Shown one piece after another: positions 35,009-45,480 of a stretch of 64,000 nt of DNA (the stretch's first letter is position 1; every line of letters starts with the position of its first letter). The stretch is from Ashinkailepas kermadecensis (Eukaryota > Arthropoda > Thecostraca > Neolepadidae): assembly GCA_034440615.1 (NCBI GenBank), contig JAOTOM010003987.1, positions 124,001 through 188,000 on the forward strand, read 5' to 3'. Below the pieces are notes generated by a model. It was not told the origin of the DNA and made no database searches. It saw only the letters and a list, made by a program, of their open reading frames with translations. A program made the position numbers and the translations under genes.

Positions 35009-35718
35009 ATGGCCTCATTGAGCGTTTCGTTGTCCGACTTCCCGATTTTTGACGGCTCGAGCTCGCCTGAGTTATTTATCAAGCGGCTCTCTACCGGCAC
35101 TTCTTGGTCGGCTTATCGGCGGAGGAAAAGCGTCTCCTTTCGCGTCAAGGGGCATCTACTTTCGAGTCTGCAGTCAAGGAGTTAACTCGGGAGGAACAAC
35201 TGGCCGAACTCTGCGGCACAGCGTCATCCGTCAACGAACGTGAGCACACAGTCACCTGGGCAGAGTATGCTGGGATCTCTGCTGAGTCTCCACACCCAAT
35301 CCGAACGCCACAGAGATCTTCATCTCCTCCGTGGCGCCGTGCCACGGACGGAGACTGCACCAGGGCCACGGCGGCCAATCGTGCGCACGGCGCAGGACGG
35401 GAGCGCTGGCGCCGTAGTTCTCCGGCTGCGCCGCGGAGTGGCGCTGCCGGCGCGGCTCATGCTGGGGGTAGAGCATGGGAGGCCAGCAGAGGCCGGGAGC
35501 AGCGTGGCGGCTCACCGGTGCCGGCACGGGCGCGGGAGAGCGATGCGGGCACGGCCAGCCGGCCTGAGCTGAGAACAGCCGACCGCGGCCAATCGCGCAG
35601 TCCGGACCGGCAGACGAGTGGACGGCAGGCCATCCAGTGCTGGGCTTGTCGCGACTTCGGCCACCTCAAAAGGCACTGCCCAAACGGACAAGGGGGCAGG
35701 CTGGCGGAAGGTTGGTGA
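35009..35718 (+). pseudogene. Element A gag remnant with CCHC zinc knuckle
   Basis: The leader frame starts MASLSVSLSDFPIFDGSSS at 35,009. Near 35,095 (phrase CGGCACTT) it breaks, and the body continues in another frame from about 35,101 to 35,718 (LSAEEKRLLSRQGASTFESA, then an Arg/Ala/Gly-rich region). It ends in CWACRDFGHLKRHC, a CX2CX4HX4C knuckle that binds element RNA. Capsid-sized sequence is missing at the break, so particle assembly is unlikely. Gag overlaps pol in the -1 frame, as in element B. Confidence 0.85.
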
Positions 35719-36966
35719 ACCTTCCCATAGCTCGGGTTGCAATCAATGGATTTGCGGTAAGTGATGCCTTAATAGACAGTGGTAGCCAACTGAGTATGAT
35801 AGACAGCCGTGTTTTTGGCATCATTGCTCCGAACTCGCCATTGAAGCCGCCTGCCCGTCTTGTTTCCGCCTCTGGGCATGCTTTGAAAGCTCTGGGCACG
35901 TGTAAACTTAAGGTTGCGTTGTCCGGGGAAGATCACTGGGAACTTGAAAGTGAATTTGTCGTTGTAGAAGATTTGATTCACGATGCTGTCTCGCATACAC
36001 ACGGACCAGGAACAGGAGATCAGCGATGCGGCCCGGTCGGCCGACGAACCATCACATGGTTGTGATACGGCACGGGGACAGGAGACAGTCCCTGACACGT
36101 CCGGCGACAGCGGACCGGTGAGACCGGGCGCGGGTCAGTCGGATCCGCCGGCTACAGAGCGTGCGGACGGTCGCGCCGCCCCTGACCCTGGTGGCGAAAC
36201 TCAGCAACAGTGCACGGACAGTGCACGGACGACGCACGGCCGACGCGCCGATGCTACCCCGGTACGGGGGACGGATTTGTACCCGGAATCTGTACGTACA
36301 AATTCGGCACCGAAGTCTAACGGTTGTGAAGTCGCTAGCGAGGGGGCTCGGGAGGTTTCCGCTGTTTCACTGGTTCCTCTCAAGCCAGATACCCTGCGCT
36401 GGTACCAGCGGCACGACAGGAATTGTAGAGCCATAGCACATCGCTTGAATCATGGAAAGTGGCCACGTTTCGCCCCTCCCTGTCTGAAACGTGAGCCGTC
36501 GGAACATTTCAAACTAAGAGACGGGATTGTGCGCCGAACGCCGGCAGGGTCGGCGGGCCCCGAACAGGTGGTCTGGCCCTTGGCAAAACGATATGAGCTG
36601 TTTCATGCTCACCACGACACCACACACCACGCCCATGGTGGCCCTGAGAAAATGTACGAGCTGATCAGTCGGCACGCTTGGTACCCGGGCATAAAGACAG
36701 GATGCGAAGACTACGTCCATACCTGCGAAAGATACAAACGGCAGTATGACAGGCGGCACAGAGTTGCAGAGCCAGCGATCAAAGTCGGTGACAGGTTGTT
36801 GTACAGGAACTTTTCCGCTCGATCCAAGTTGGATTATCCTTGGATAGGACCTTATGTTGTAGTCGCCCTGCGAGGTCGACGGCACTTATATTTTGTTGAA
36901 AAAGGTGGAAAACTTCGACGCACCCATGTGAAAAATGTAAAAGTTGTGCGCGATCGTGATGTGTAA
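35637..36966 (+). pseudogene. Element A pol remnant: protease start fused to integrase ends
   Basis: The protease frame (ALIDSGSQLSMID active-site region) runs to about 35,990, then joins out of frame to the RNase H/integrase linker. The downstream frame (35,983-36,966) gives the hydrophilic linker, the integrase zinc-binding histidines (HAHHDTTHHAHG) and one cysteine. After a second deletion at about 36,735 comes the C-terminal GPY/F-type domain (KVGDRLLY, DYPWIGPYVVV). The RT, RNase H and the integrase catalytic D and E residues are all absent. Confidence 0.9.
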
Positions 36967-37221
36967 TTGTGTGACACGTTTCACGTTTTCAGTGCAAGGT
37001 GCGAGTATTGTTGCGCATTGCGGCGCGGGTATCACTTGTTCAGTGCCAGACTTGACGTTTGTACAGAAGATACATGGTACTTACTTGGTACGGCGACATA
37101 GGTGAGGTCAGGGTAGCCGTTCAGCGTTATTTGCTTCAAACGCGGTGTATATACTGAGCTGAAACCCGTTTTTTTTGTGTTCAATTGCGATTACCCTCGC
37201 AATTTGGATGAGAGGGGAAAG

Positions 37222-37380
37222 TGTCAGACTTTGGTGTCTGTTGTTGGGCCGCCGCCGGGCCTGTCACGTGACCCGGTCACGTGACCCGGTCACGTGACCC
37301 GGGCCGCCGGGGGTGGCTCGGCGGCGTGTCGTGTCATGCAGGAGTGTGAATACAGGACTCGAAGGTGAAGGTGTGTGACA
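37222..37380 (+). repeat. Element A 3' LTR
   Basis: 159 bp with three GTCACGTGACCCG units instead of the two in its partner. The 13-bp difference explains the length difference. The purine tract at 37,210-37,221 precedes it. Confidence 0.93.
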
Positions 37381-37385
37381 GTCAG

Positions 37386-37629
37386 TGCCGGGGAACGGTC
37401 GGCGGACGACGCAGCCTCGGGCAAAAAAGCAAACCAAAGAAAAAAAAAAGACACCTTCCCCCCCCCCCCCCCCCCCCCCCGCAAGCCCGACCCCCCCTAC
37501 TCCCCCCCCTTTTTTTTTTTATAAAAGAGGTTATATAATTTATAAATTAAAAAAAAATAAATTTTTTTTTTTTTTTTTTCCCCAAAAAAAAAGGGAAGAA
37601 AAAATAAAAAAAAAAAAAAAAGGGGAGGG

Positions 37630-37661
<32 letters not shown>

Positions 37662-38000
37662 TTAATTATATTATGCTTGGCCTAAACAAAAAATTAAAAT
37701 TTTTTATTTTCTTTTTTTTTTTTTTTTTTTTTTTTTCTACCCGCCTTTAAAAAATAGAGCTCAAAAAAAAAGAAATAATAGTTTTTGGGAAAATTTTGTT
37801 GTGGACCTCTTCTCTAGCCCATAAAAACATAAAAAAAAAAAAAAAAAAAGTTAGAAAGGGGGGGGGCCCCCCTTTTCTTTCCTCCCTCTTTTTCATAACC
37901 CCCTTTAAGACCCACCAAAACACAAAAAACCCTCCCAAACCAAACGTTTTTTTTTGGTTTCCCTTGAAACCCCAAAAAAAAAAAAAAAAGAAAAAACCAG
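37386..38000. other. Homopolymer-rich stretch, possible assembly artefact
   Basis: From about 37,430 almost every few bases is a homopolymer: C-runs over 20, T-runs over 20 and A-runs over 15. No other part of the window looks like this. ORFs crossing it are poly-Lys or poly-Phe. It could be unpolished long-read sequence or a collapsed low-complexity region. I do not annotate any gene in it. Confidence 0.7.
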
Positions 38001-38728
38001 CAAAGCCCCCGTGCTGCGCGACGAGATATCGTGTGACCACACAATTTGTCCACCACATTGTGGACATCTTCCCAAATATTTCCCTAAGATATTATCAGGG
38101 GAGATTCGGGTAGTGCTGGACCCCTCACTGTAAGCCACTATGACTTGCGTTTTGGTGGACCAAAATGGGCAAGGAAATATTCTGACAATAGGCTGAAGTT
38201 TTTCGTTCATAATCAGCCCGATTAATGTTATTTTAACCTTCGGTTGGCCTTCCCACATTTTGTCTCCAAAGTTTGAAGACCGATAACACCGGACAAGCTT
38301 CACTAACGCCGGACTTACCGTCCGATACAATACCAACCTGTTTTATGCCACCAAAATTTATCACATTTTCCCAGAGAGTGGGAACTATTAGACTTTAATA
38401 TTATCTGACGCAGTCCGATACCAAAAATATCGCACCAGCGTGAGTGACCTGTGCTTCTGAAATGTTAGCCATATTTGACATCACAAGAACAGCTTGCATG
38501 AACCAAAAGTTTATATATTTATTACATTTTAACCCAAATTTAGAATATTGGTCACAATCGAAGCCCCAGCAGAGGTTCAATCACATACAAATATAAAATT
38601 GCAATAGTTACAAACGTCTTTTTATGTTTCAAAGACGAACCTACACGCAACACGTCCAGGTATGAAGCAAAAATGGATTAAATGCGTGGCGGTGTTTATA
38701 AATATTGTTTCTGCATACCTCATCAGGC
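38001..38728. other. Spacer remainder, no recognised gene
   Basis: A minus-strand frame (about 38,336-38,000) contains CPQCGGQIVWSH, a two-cysteine pair, but I recognise no family and the frame runs into the homopolymer stretch. Evidence is insufficient for a gene. Confidence 0.4.
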
Positions 38729-39389
38729 AGGGGCGTCGATTTGTATCCTTTTGTGGAGGCCATGCCCCCACCAATGTTGATCTTGCCCCCCGAATGTTGA
38801 TTTGGGCCTCCCAATAACCTATGCTATTTGTATGCTGATAAAAAAGCTAAAGGAAAAAAGAGGAAAAACACTATGTTAGGTACATAGAAAACTTAGTTGA
38901 TAGTAACCAGCACATTTTATCCTGAAAAGAAAAAGATTTGGATTAAATAGTGGACTGACTCTCCAACTTTTGCTACAAAATTCAAAAATGTATGAAAAAA
39001 AAACAACAAAATAGCTCGATTTCCCTCCACTGTGGAAGGACAACTTACATCATAAAATGTTGAGATTAGCTGATGCTGATGCATTTTAAACCAGATTGTC
39101 TGAACAAAATATGCTAAGCCACAAAACAACAATTGCATTGTCATACTGATGTTTGTACACACCAGCAATGGCAAAACCATATGCATATGGAGCTTGAACA
39201 GGATCAAATCCATTCTCAATTTCCCGTTATTGTCAAACTTGCATACAATCCAGTCCAGTGAACAACAAGTACAATTGTCATTGAGATTGTGGATATACAA
39301 ACTATAATTATCTTCAGCAGCCCACCCATCAAACTATCAGCCTGATATTTACCTAGCTACCTACCTACATGCCCAATGACAATGTACAT

Positions 39390-39785
39390 TAGGGTGTCCC
39401 AGATTACATGAAGGTGTTCAAAATCACGAGGTCAGCCCTCCATCCCGAACCTTGGTCAATTTTAAGCTTTCTAACAAGTTTTCAGAATTAACTACCGGTA
39501 ATTATGCTTTGTTTTTACGATTTGAAGTTTTTGCTATTTTTTGGCCCGATTTGGTGTTATGTGCGACGTTGGCGTTGCAGTCTCCCGGGAAAAAGTCGAC
39601 GTTCTGGACAGGGATTACTGCATTTGCTATATTCAAAACCACTTAAACGTCGAAAATTCAAGAATAAGCATTTAACATCATTTGAAAATACTCTACAATT
39701 AGAGGTGCAAATTTGTCACCTAGATAACCCAATTTTTCAACCAAAGTCATGCTGGTATATTTCATGGAGATGAAAGCACCGTGTT
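39390..39785 (+). repeat. Left terminal inverted repeat of the hAT-like transposon
   Basis: Pairs with 42,828-43,222 over about 395 bases. Shared blocks include GTTCAAAATCACGAGGTCA, TTAACTACCGGTAAT and TGCGACGTTGGCGTTGCAGT. Identity fades near GCACCGTG (39,777-39,784). Confidence 0.92.
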
Positions 39786-40081
39786 TTTTTCTGTGATTTT
39801 TAATAGTGCTACAAATGTTGTGTATTCTAGCGTACTCAAAGTTCTGAGAGACTCAAGTATTTTCTTGGTGGTTCCATATTATCCCCAAATGCATACATTT
39901 AGCTCTTACAAAATGAGTCGGTTTATTTATTATTCATGTGAACACAACAGCTTATGACACACTTCATCACTGCACCAATATGCGGTGATCTAGCTAAATA
40001 CAGCCGCTAAAGCCCAATAATCCGTTCTCACCATCACTATAGCAGGTTTCGGCGAAGCCCATCCTCGAGTCTCCTCCTCAT

Positions 40082-42517
40082 TTACATGAGCAAATAGTCG
40101 CACTTCTTATGTCCATAGCTCTGCCGGTGCCACTCCACAACTTGTGTCAAATCTTGTAGATCACTCTCGTTAGTGGTTCTATCAATCAACTCCTGGAGGA
40201 GTTTTATACCCCTTTCACCTCCATCATTCACGACCGCCAGACTATCGACGTATTTTTTTAACTTGCAGAAGCTTTCGCTTTGCTCCCATGTCTCAGCACG
40301 TGTGCCTATCCACTCCACATCGATCTCCAGGAGATTGAATAGCAACCATGACCTCTGACCCACCAGGTCTTCCAGTGCGTTAACCCTGGATAGCGGCACA
40401 GGTGCAGGCTTCCCCATTGGTACTGACTGTGGGCGAGTGAATGACGCAAGTTTCGTGGCGATCAATTCTCTTTCAGCATCAGAGATGTCCGTGTCACACA
40501 ACGACAGAATGACGAGCGACTCGTCGAGGTATGCTGTGTGTCTTCTGATGGACGACAGTGCAGCCTCCGCTACAGCCTTGAACTCCGGTATACCGCTCAG
40601 CTCCATCATCTCCTTTGCATACGACAGATCGTTCCTGGGAGCCACTGTCGCCAGTGATGAGCACAGAAAGTAAGGCCCGTGGAACAAGGCGATGAATATG
40701 GCTGCAATCTGAATCTGCTGACCTTTGGTCAAGTCTAGCTCCAGTTGGTCCATCATGAGGCTCATCTTTAGGATGTAAATTGCATCAGCCATGAACCGGG
40801 CCTCGTGCATGGCTCCAGGCCGTCGGAGGAACGTCGTGTCACGTATGTCAGCCCACAGATACAGCGCAATCAGTTGGCATAGCTCCTTGTAATCATCCCG
40901 GGGAAATGTACCCGACTGCAGATGCTCGAAGACCCATGCTAGAACACACTTGGCCTTCCTGTAGATGAATGACCCTGGTTCATGTTTGCTCCAGCTGAAC
41001 AACTTTAGGCTTCCTCGGGTGTCCCGTTTGGACCACGAAGCCTTGAACTTCTTGTACATTGCTTTGTTAGGTCCTTGCGTCTTGCCAAAGATCGCTGCGG
41101 CTGCATGAGTGACATGACGTTCATGCACATGTCTCCGACATTCTAACCCCAGGACAGCATGCCCTACTGTCTTTTCAATACGCCAGGTAGCGCCGGACTT
41201 GTCGCCACAGTTGGATGCTGTAGTGTCGTACACAATACCCGTGACTGTGTGGAGTTTAACATTGTTCTCATTTAATGTGTTTACCACTGTTGCAGCCACA
41301 TCAACACCCTTACTACTTTGGAATAGTGGTATACCCAGAAGTTTCGGTACCGGGAGCTCATCGCCACCACGTATCAAAACTGCTCCCCGGTCTTCCACGT
41401 CGCGCCCCTTTGGCGAGATCATCTTCGTGTCGAAATGCACAACAGGATGCGAAGGCGGTACGAAATTCTCCCTAATGTCATCAGCTTTATTCTTTCTGGC
41501 CTTCTTTGCAGCGCGATGTAAGCTGCTTTTGGACGTGGCTAATTTCTGCGCTTCGCCACCAGATAAAGCTATTGTATGGGTGGTTGCCATCGCTCGTTGT
41601 CTGAAACTCATATTCAACCGGTCATGCGTTACACATAGTTCCGTTGCGACGCGCTTCCGGCCGGCACATTCTCGCCCCGTAGGCCGATAAAAGTCCACGT
41701 CTCTATCGGAGGCATCGCCATCTGACTCATCGAGCTCTTCATCCGCGTCAGTTTGTTCATCTTCTTCATTTATCTGACTTGTACTTGCCCCAGCGCCTTC
41801 ACATGTCGGGTCTCTTCCGCATCGTTCCTGCTGCAGTCTACTTTTCTCGCTAATATTTATTCGCTTGGCCATCAAACCGTCTCTCCCAGCCATACTACCG
41901 GGCTGATCCGGCATGCACATTTGCTTGTACCACTGCAAGTCTGTTTTCCATTCAGTTTGTAGCCGGCTTCTTTTCTTTAGTCTTTCCTCCAGATCGACAG
42001 GGCTCAGGTCACAAAGCTGGACGAGATAAGCTTTGAAAGCATCCGTCTGTTGTTGAGATTTTGGTGACAGGTGGGTGAACTTCTTGTAGGCCTGTAGAAC
42101 CCTCAGCACCCGAATTATGCAAAGGCTCAACTTCACCACTGGAATGGCACTTGGTTTCCACAAGAGCTCTATAAGCTCTTGAGCGATGGTGCGGGCGATG
42201 TAGGATAATTTAGTATTTTTATGTGTTTGTCGTAGATACAGGAATCTTTGGATGACACTCTTGTTCTGGGGCAGTTTTGAGAAGGGGAAATATTCAATGG
42301 GTGGGCCTGTCATTTCGTTGATAGGCGTTCGGAGGCCTGAACGATGTGGGCGAATTTTCCGTGCCCGTCTATGAGTGGACACAGCGGCCGACTCCTGCCC
42401 ACAGCCAGATCGAGTGCGGGTCTGCAGAATATTGCCCCTCCGGACAGGATTGTCACTTTTGGCGCCATGGGGACGCCTTGATTTCCCCATCTGAGTTATC
42501 AGGCGAATTAAAACCAA
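40082..42517 (-). CDS. Putative hAT-like transposase, 811 residues, intact
   Basis: A single uninterrupted ORF between the inverted repeats, presumed to cut and rejoin the element. The first 65 residues are basic (RRPHGAK, HRRARKIRPHR). An acidic linker occupies about 250-275 (INEEDEQTDADEELDESDGD). A possible RNase H-like core follows: D363 in HFDTKMI, D431 in GIVYDTTASN, then E459 and C460-x2-H463 in LECRRHVHERH, comparable to the second D and CxxH of hAT enzymes. A helical insertion contains RRPGAMHEARFMADAIYILK (566-585). A late glutamate in VNDGGERGIKLLQELI (763-778) is a candidate third acidic residue. I see no BED zinc finger and no clear hATC dimerisation motif. The start at 42,517 is the first Met; no splice signals are needed. 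It could belong to a related but separate superfamily. Confidence 0.8.
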   Translation of the reverse strand: MVLIRLITQMGKSRRPHGAKSDNPVRRGNILQTRTRSGCGQESAAVSTHRRARKIRPHRSGLRTPINEMTGPPIEYFPFSKLPQNKSVIQRFLYLRQTHKNTKLSYIARTIAQELIELLWKPSAIPVVKLSLCIIRVLRVLQAYKKFTHLSPKSQQQTDAFKAYLVQLCDLSPVDLEERLKKRSRLQTEWKTDLQWYKQMCMPDQPGSMAGRDGLMAKRINISEKSRLQQERCGRDPTCEGAGASTSQINEEDEQTDADEELDESDGDASDRDVDFYRPTGRECAGRKRVATELCVTHDRLNMSFRQRAMATTHTIALSGGEAQKLATSKSSLHRAAKKARKNKADDIRENFVPPSHPVVHFDTKMISPKGRDVEDRGAVLIRGGDELPVPKLLGIPLFQSSKGVDVAATVVNTLNENNVKLHTVTGIVYDTTASNCGDKSGATWRIEKTVGHAVLGLECRRHVHERHVTHAAAAIFGKTQGPNKAMYKKFKASWSKRDTRGSLKLFSWSKHEPGSFIYRKAKCVLAWVFEHLQSGTFPRDDYKELCQLIALYLWADIRDTTFLRRPGAMHEARFMADAIYILKMSLMMDQLELDLTKGQQIQIAAIFIALFHGPYFLCSSLATVAPRNDLSYAKEMMELSGIPEFKAVAEAALSSIRRHTAYLDESLVILSLCDTDISDAERELIATKLASFTRPQSVPMGKPAPVPLSRVNALEDLVGQRSWLLFNLLEIDVEWIGTRAETWEQSESFCKLKKYVDSLAVVNDGGERGIKLLQELIDRTTNESDLQDLTQVVEWHRQSYGHKKCDYLLM

Positions 42518-42827
42518 TAACTAGTGTATGTACCCACATCAGCTGTCCACAACTGCCCGGCTTGTTCTAAAAAATGAAACCGCTCCAATTTGAATTTGTG
42601 ACTCACGTGGACTCGCACGTGCATTTTTATTAATGTACTTTGATGTAAAAAATAGACCAAAACGCGCCTGTGCACTGTGCAGTGTTTCGGCAGACTTAAA
42701 GATGGGTTGTGTTGTTGAGTTCACATGGGATAATTTGCATCTCAAATGGGTTATTTTACTTCCAAAATGTATTCCACAAATTATCTTTCGCTTTATTTAC
42801 AGCGCCATTGGAAAAATAACCAAAAAC

Positions 42828-43222
42828 ACGGCACTTTCATGTACATGGAAGATACTGTCATAACTGGTAGCAAAATTTGGTTATTTGGGTGACAAATTTG
42901 CACCTCTAATTTTAGAGGATTTTCAAAATTATGTTAAATGCTTATTCTTAACGTTATTTCGACGTCTAAGAGGTTTTTAATATAGCAAATGCAGTAATCC
43001 CTGTCCAGAACGTCGACTTTTGCCCGGGAGACTGCAACGCCAACGTCGCACATAACACCAAATCGGGCCAAAAAATAGCAAAAACTTCAAATCGTAAAAG
43101 CAAAGCATGATTACCGGTAGTTAATTCTGAAAACTTGTCAGAAAGCTTAAAATAGACCAAGGCTCGGGATGGAGGGGTGACCTCGTGATTTTGAACACCA
43201 TCATGTTATCTGGGACGCCCTA
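42828..43222 (-). repeat. Right terminal inverted repeat of the hAT-like transposon
   Basis: Reverse complement of 39,390-39,785 with scattered substitutions and small indels. It ends GGGACGCCCTA directly before the ATGTGCAT target copy. Confidence 0.92.
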
Positions 43223-43599
43223 ATGTGCATGCATTGAATATTGAGATGGGGAAACCCAGTCTCAAACTGAACCCACGAGAGCCATGTGTGGGCCAATCTG
43301 CCAGCTTATGATGTCATGAAAGATTAAACTCAGCAAGAAGCTGCATGGACACTGCATTATAATTGATATTCCTAAAGAAAGCAATAGGTACTAAGCTATG
43401 GCTCACATGACTTCCAAAGCAAACCTTACAATCATACAAGACCAATGCTATGCAATACCAAATGTCTGATAGTGCGCATTAAACGCCACAAAAAAATACC
43501 ATTATTTTAAAAGGTGCACCAAAGTTCGCCTTCAAGCCTTGGTGACGTCACAGCTTTTTCCTCATATATTGCAGAAATTGGTAGCATCAGGCAAGTTCC

Positions 43600-43880
43600 A
43601 ATTTCGATGCGCATGGGGGGGGAGGAGTGATTTTTTAAGGCGTGCCGGAACCATAGAGGTCATTTGCGCCGCCCTTAAAGCGAGTACGTTATATGTCTGT
43701 CTATAAAAGCGAGTGTTTGCGATCAAGGTGCAGGCAGGTGGACATTTACGTTAAGGGAATTTTACGTTATAGTTTGTGTGACATTTTAGGTGCTGAAGGC
43801 GGGGTCTGATGTGGGGACATCTCCCTGATGTCTAAATGGTTTTAATTTTACTTCACTCCTCCACAAAATAATTTGTGGTT
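43600..43880 (+). repeat. Dispersed repeat R3, copy 2
   Basis: Inverted partner of 30,320-30,600, with GCGATCAAGGTGCAGGCAGG and GGGGACATCTCCCTGATG. It is also similar in direct orientation to 57,880-58,140. Confidence 0.75.
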
Positions 43881-44674
43881 TGGGTTGGGGTAGGGCTGCG
43901 CATGAGACATACGAAGTTTATTTATGAAGTATTGCCATATAGTTTTGCATGTTATATTATTTTTGTATCGACACAACGGAGGACTACCCTGTATTTGTAT
44001 TTTGCACGCTGGCGCAGCTAGGCATAGTCCGAGAATGCTTTCATTGAATCGTTTGAGTGAGGAAAGACAATACCACCCAACAATAACCAGTAATTAGCAG
44101 CAATGTAGTAATTACGTGTTTGCAGTTGCAAATTTCCTGTCTCCCTCCTTGAAAAAATAGAATTGGGTATAGCGGCCACCGTTCGTGATATCTGTTCTTC
44201 AGAACATCCAAAACCGTACCATCCAAAAACAAAAAGTCCAAGTACAATAATCCTAGAATCTCAAACTAGCGATTGTGGTCGACAAATATGACGGAGGTGA
44301 GACATTTGTGGTGCCATTGCGCGCGATGTTTAATCCGGTGGCTAAACTCATGTGACGTCGCGCTGTTTCATTTTTGATACTTCACACCTGATGTGTCTGC
44401 AGATTGGTGTGATTTTAAGTGGTGAGTAACTTGTTGATATTTAATTCCCAAAGAAACAATAGAGGAAGAAGTTGGCAGGTAAGCTTCAACAAGTCCAGAC
44501 CATGCCTTTTTTCTGATTTCTGCACGGTGTTTCTATATTAATGCCAGATGCCTAACTACCTACCTACCATATTTGAGTATTATTGTGCTTCAAGGTGGTG
44601 ACAAGACACGTTTTTACACACATTTTCCTCCATAGAGCAAACGAATGGGTTAGGTTTGGTGTTAAATTTGCGCT

Positions 44675-45480
44675 TTAACACGCGCCCTGGAGGGCCTCTG
44701 AAAATTACGCGCATTGGTGGGGGGGGCGGATTCCTCCCCCCCGCTAAGATCTCGGCTCCTAGCGAAGCTAGATAAACGAAATTCGCAGGGTGGATGGATA
44801 CCGTAGTGAAATCTATTGTGTGCAAATTTCATGATGTTAGGTCAATATCTTCCAGGTCAAATGAGGTCAAATTTGCCAAATTTTCTGGTATTGCGTAACT
44901 TGGCTTGTCATCGTTATGGATCGCTGTGATTGTATTTAAATGCTCCAAAATGGGCATGAATGATGTTTCGGACATTGGACTAATGATGCAATGCAGATGC
45001 TGGACCCAACATTTGACCTCAGGTCACCTATATAGCACCACTTTATCAGGTCAGTTACCTGTTCCAGTTACCGAAACCAGACAGCCCGCCGACTGCTCCG
45101 TCGGGCAGCTCGGAGCAATCGGCTTCGTGAAGAAAGGAGTGAAGTACATGAATAAAGTATGGAAATGCAATGACAAACAGTACAAATGACAAACAGTAGT
45201 GCATTTATGACAACATTCCACTTGATCAAGTTTGGTTCCATTAACCTGTCATGAACTTGACCTGACTTGACCTCGGTGACCTAACATGATCTTCAAACTA
45301 TATAGCATATCAATATACATCAAACAAGTTGCTAGTTTTGCCAAGAACACTTCCCTTTTGCGAATATACGGGAAGCGCATCAGCGCAGATTTTTGTGATC
45401 TGGCGCTATAATTTGTTTTGAATTTAGCGGTCCCTAACTTGAAATATCTTCGGCCGATTTCCATTTTTCTTACTTTAAAC
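44675..45480 (-). mobile_element. MITE-1, inverted, left end deleted
   Basis: Begins TTTAACACGCGCCCTGGAGG and runs as the reverse complement of MITE-1 until ACTTTAAACGA at about 45,480. It then jumps to arm sequence, skipping the usual left tip and about 150 bases of flank. It is the right-arm counterpart of the copy at 26,799-27,722, so the insertion predates the inverted duplication and this end was lost afterwards. Confidence 0.9.

Larger units (their letters stand above)
34747..37380 (+). mobile_element. Ty3/gypsy-type LTR retrotransposon, element A, internally deleted
   Basis: A 2,634-bp insertion with TGTCAG...TGACA LTRs (146 and 159 bp) and a 5-bp target duplication GTCAG (34,742-34,746 and 37,381-37,385). 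A primer-site-like TGGTGGCAGCGG follows the 5' LTR, and the purine tract GAGAGGGGAAAG precedes the 3' LTR. Compared with element B it lacks the end of protease, all of RT and RNase H, and most of the integrase core. The first deletion joins at a 9-bp microhomology ATGCTGTCT; the second is near 36,735. It cannot encode its own replication. LTR pairs resemble each other more than those of element B, so A is a separate insertion. Confidence 0.95.
39390..43222 (-). mobile_element. hAT-like DNA transposon with ~400-bp terminal inverted repeats
   Basis: A 3,833-bp element from TAGGGTGTCCCAGATTACAT to the mirrored end GGGACGCCCTA. Flanks are ATGTACAT (39,382-39,389) and ATGTGCAT (43,223-43,230); the unoccupied left arm has one ATGTGCAT, so the target duplication is 8 bp. 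The inverted repeats are about 395 bp each and visibly 85-90% alike, far longer than usual hAT tips. One intronless ORF of 811 codons lies on the minus strand. The 8-bp target site and TAGGG tip fit hAT; the protein fits only loosely, so classification is an inference. Confidence 0.92.

Noticed and set aside
34747..37380. Element A as a solo LTR or TRIM with no coding content
   Set aside because: It retains recognisable gag, protease and integrase pieces, so it is an internally deleted LTR element.
37385..38113. Poly-Lys/Phe ORFs
   Set aside because: Generated by homopolymer runs in suspect sequence.
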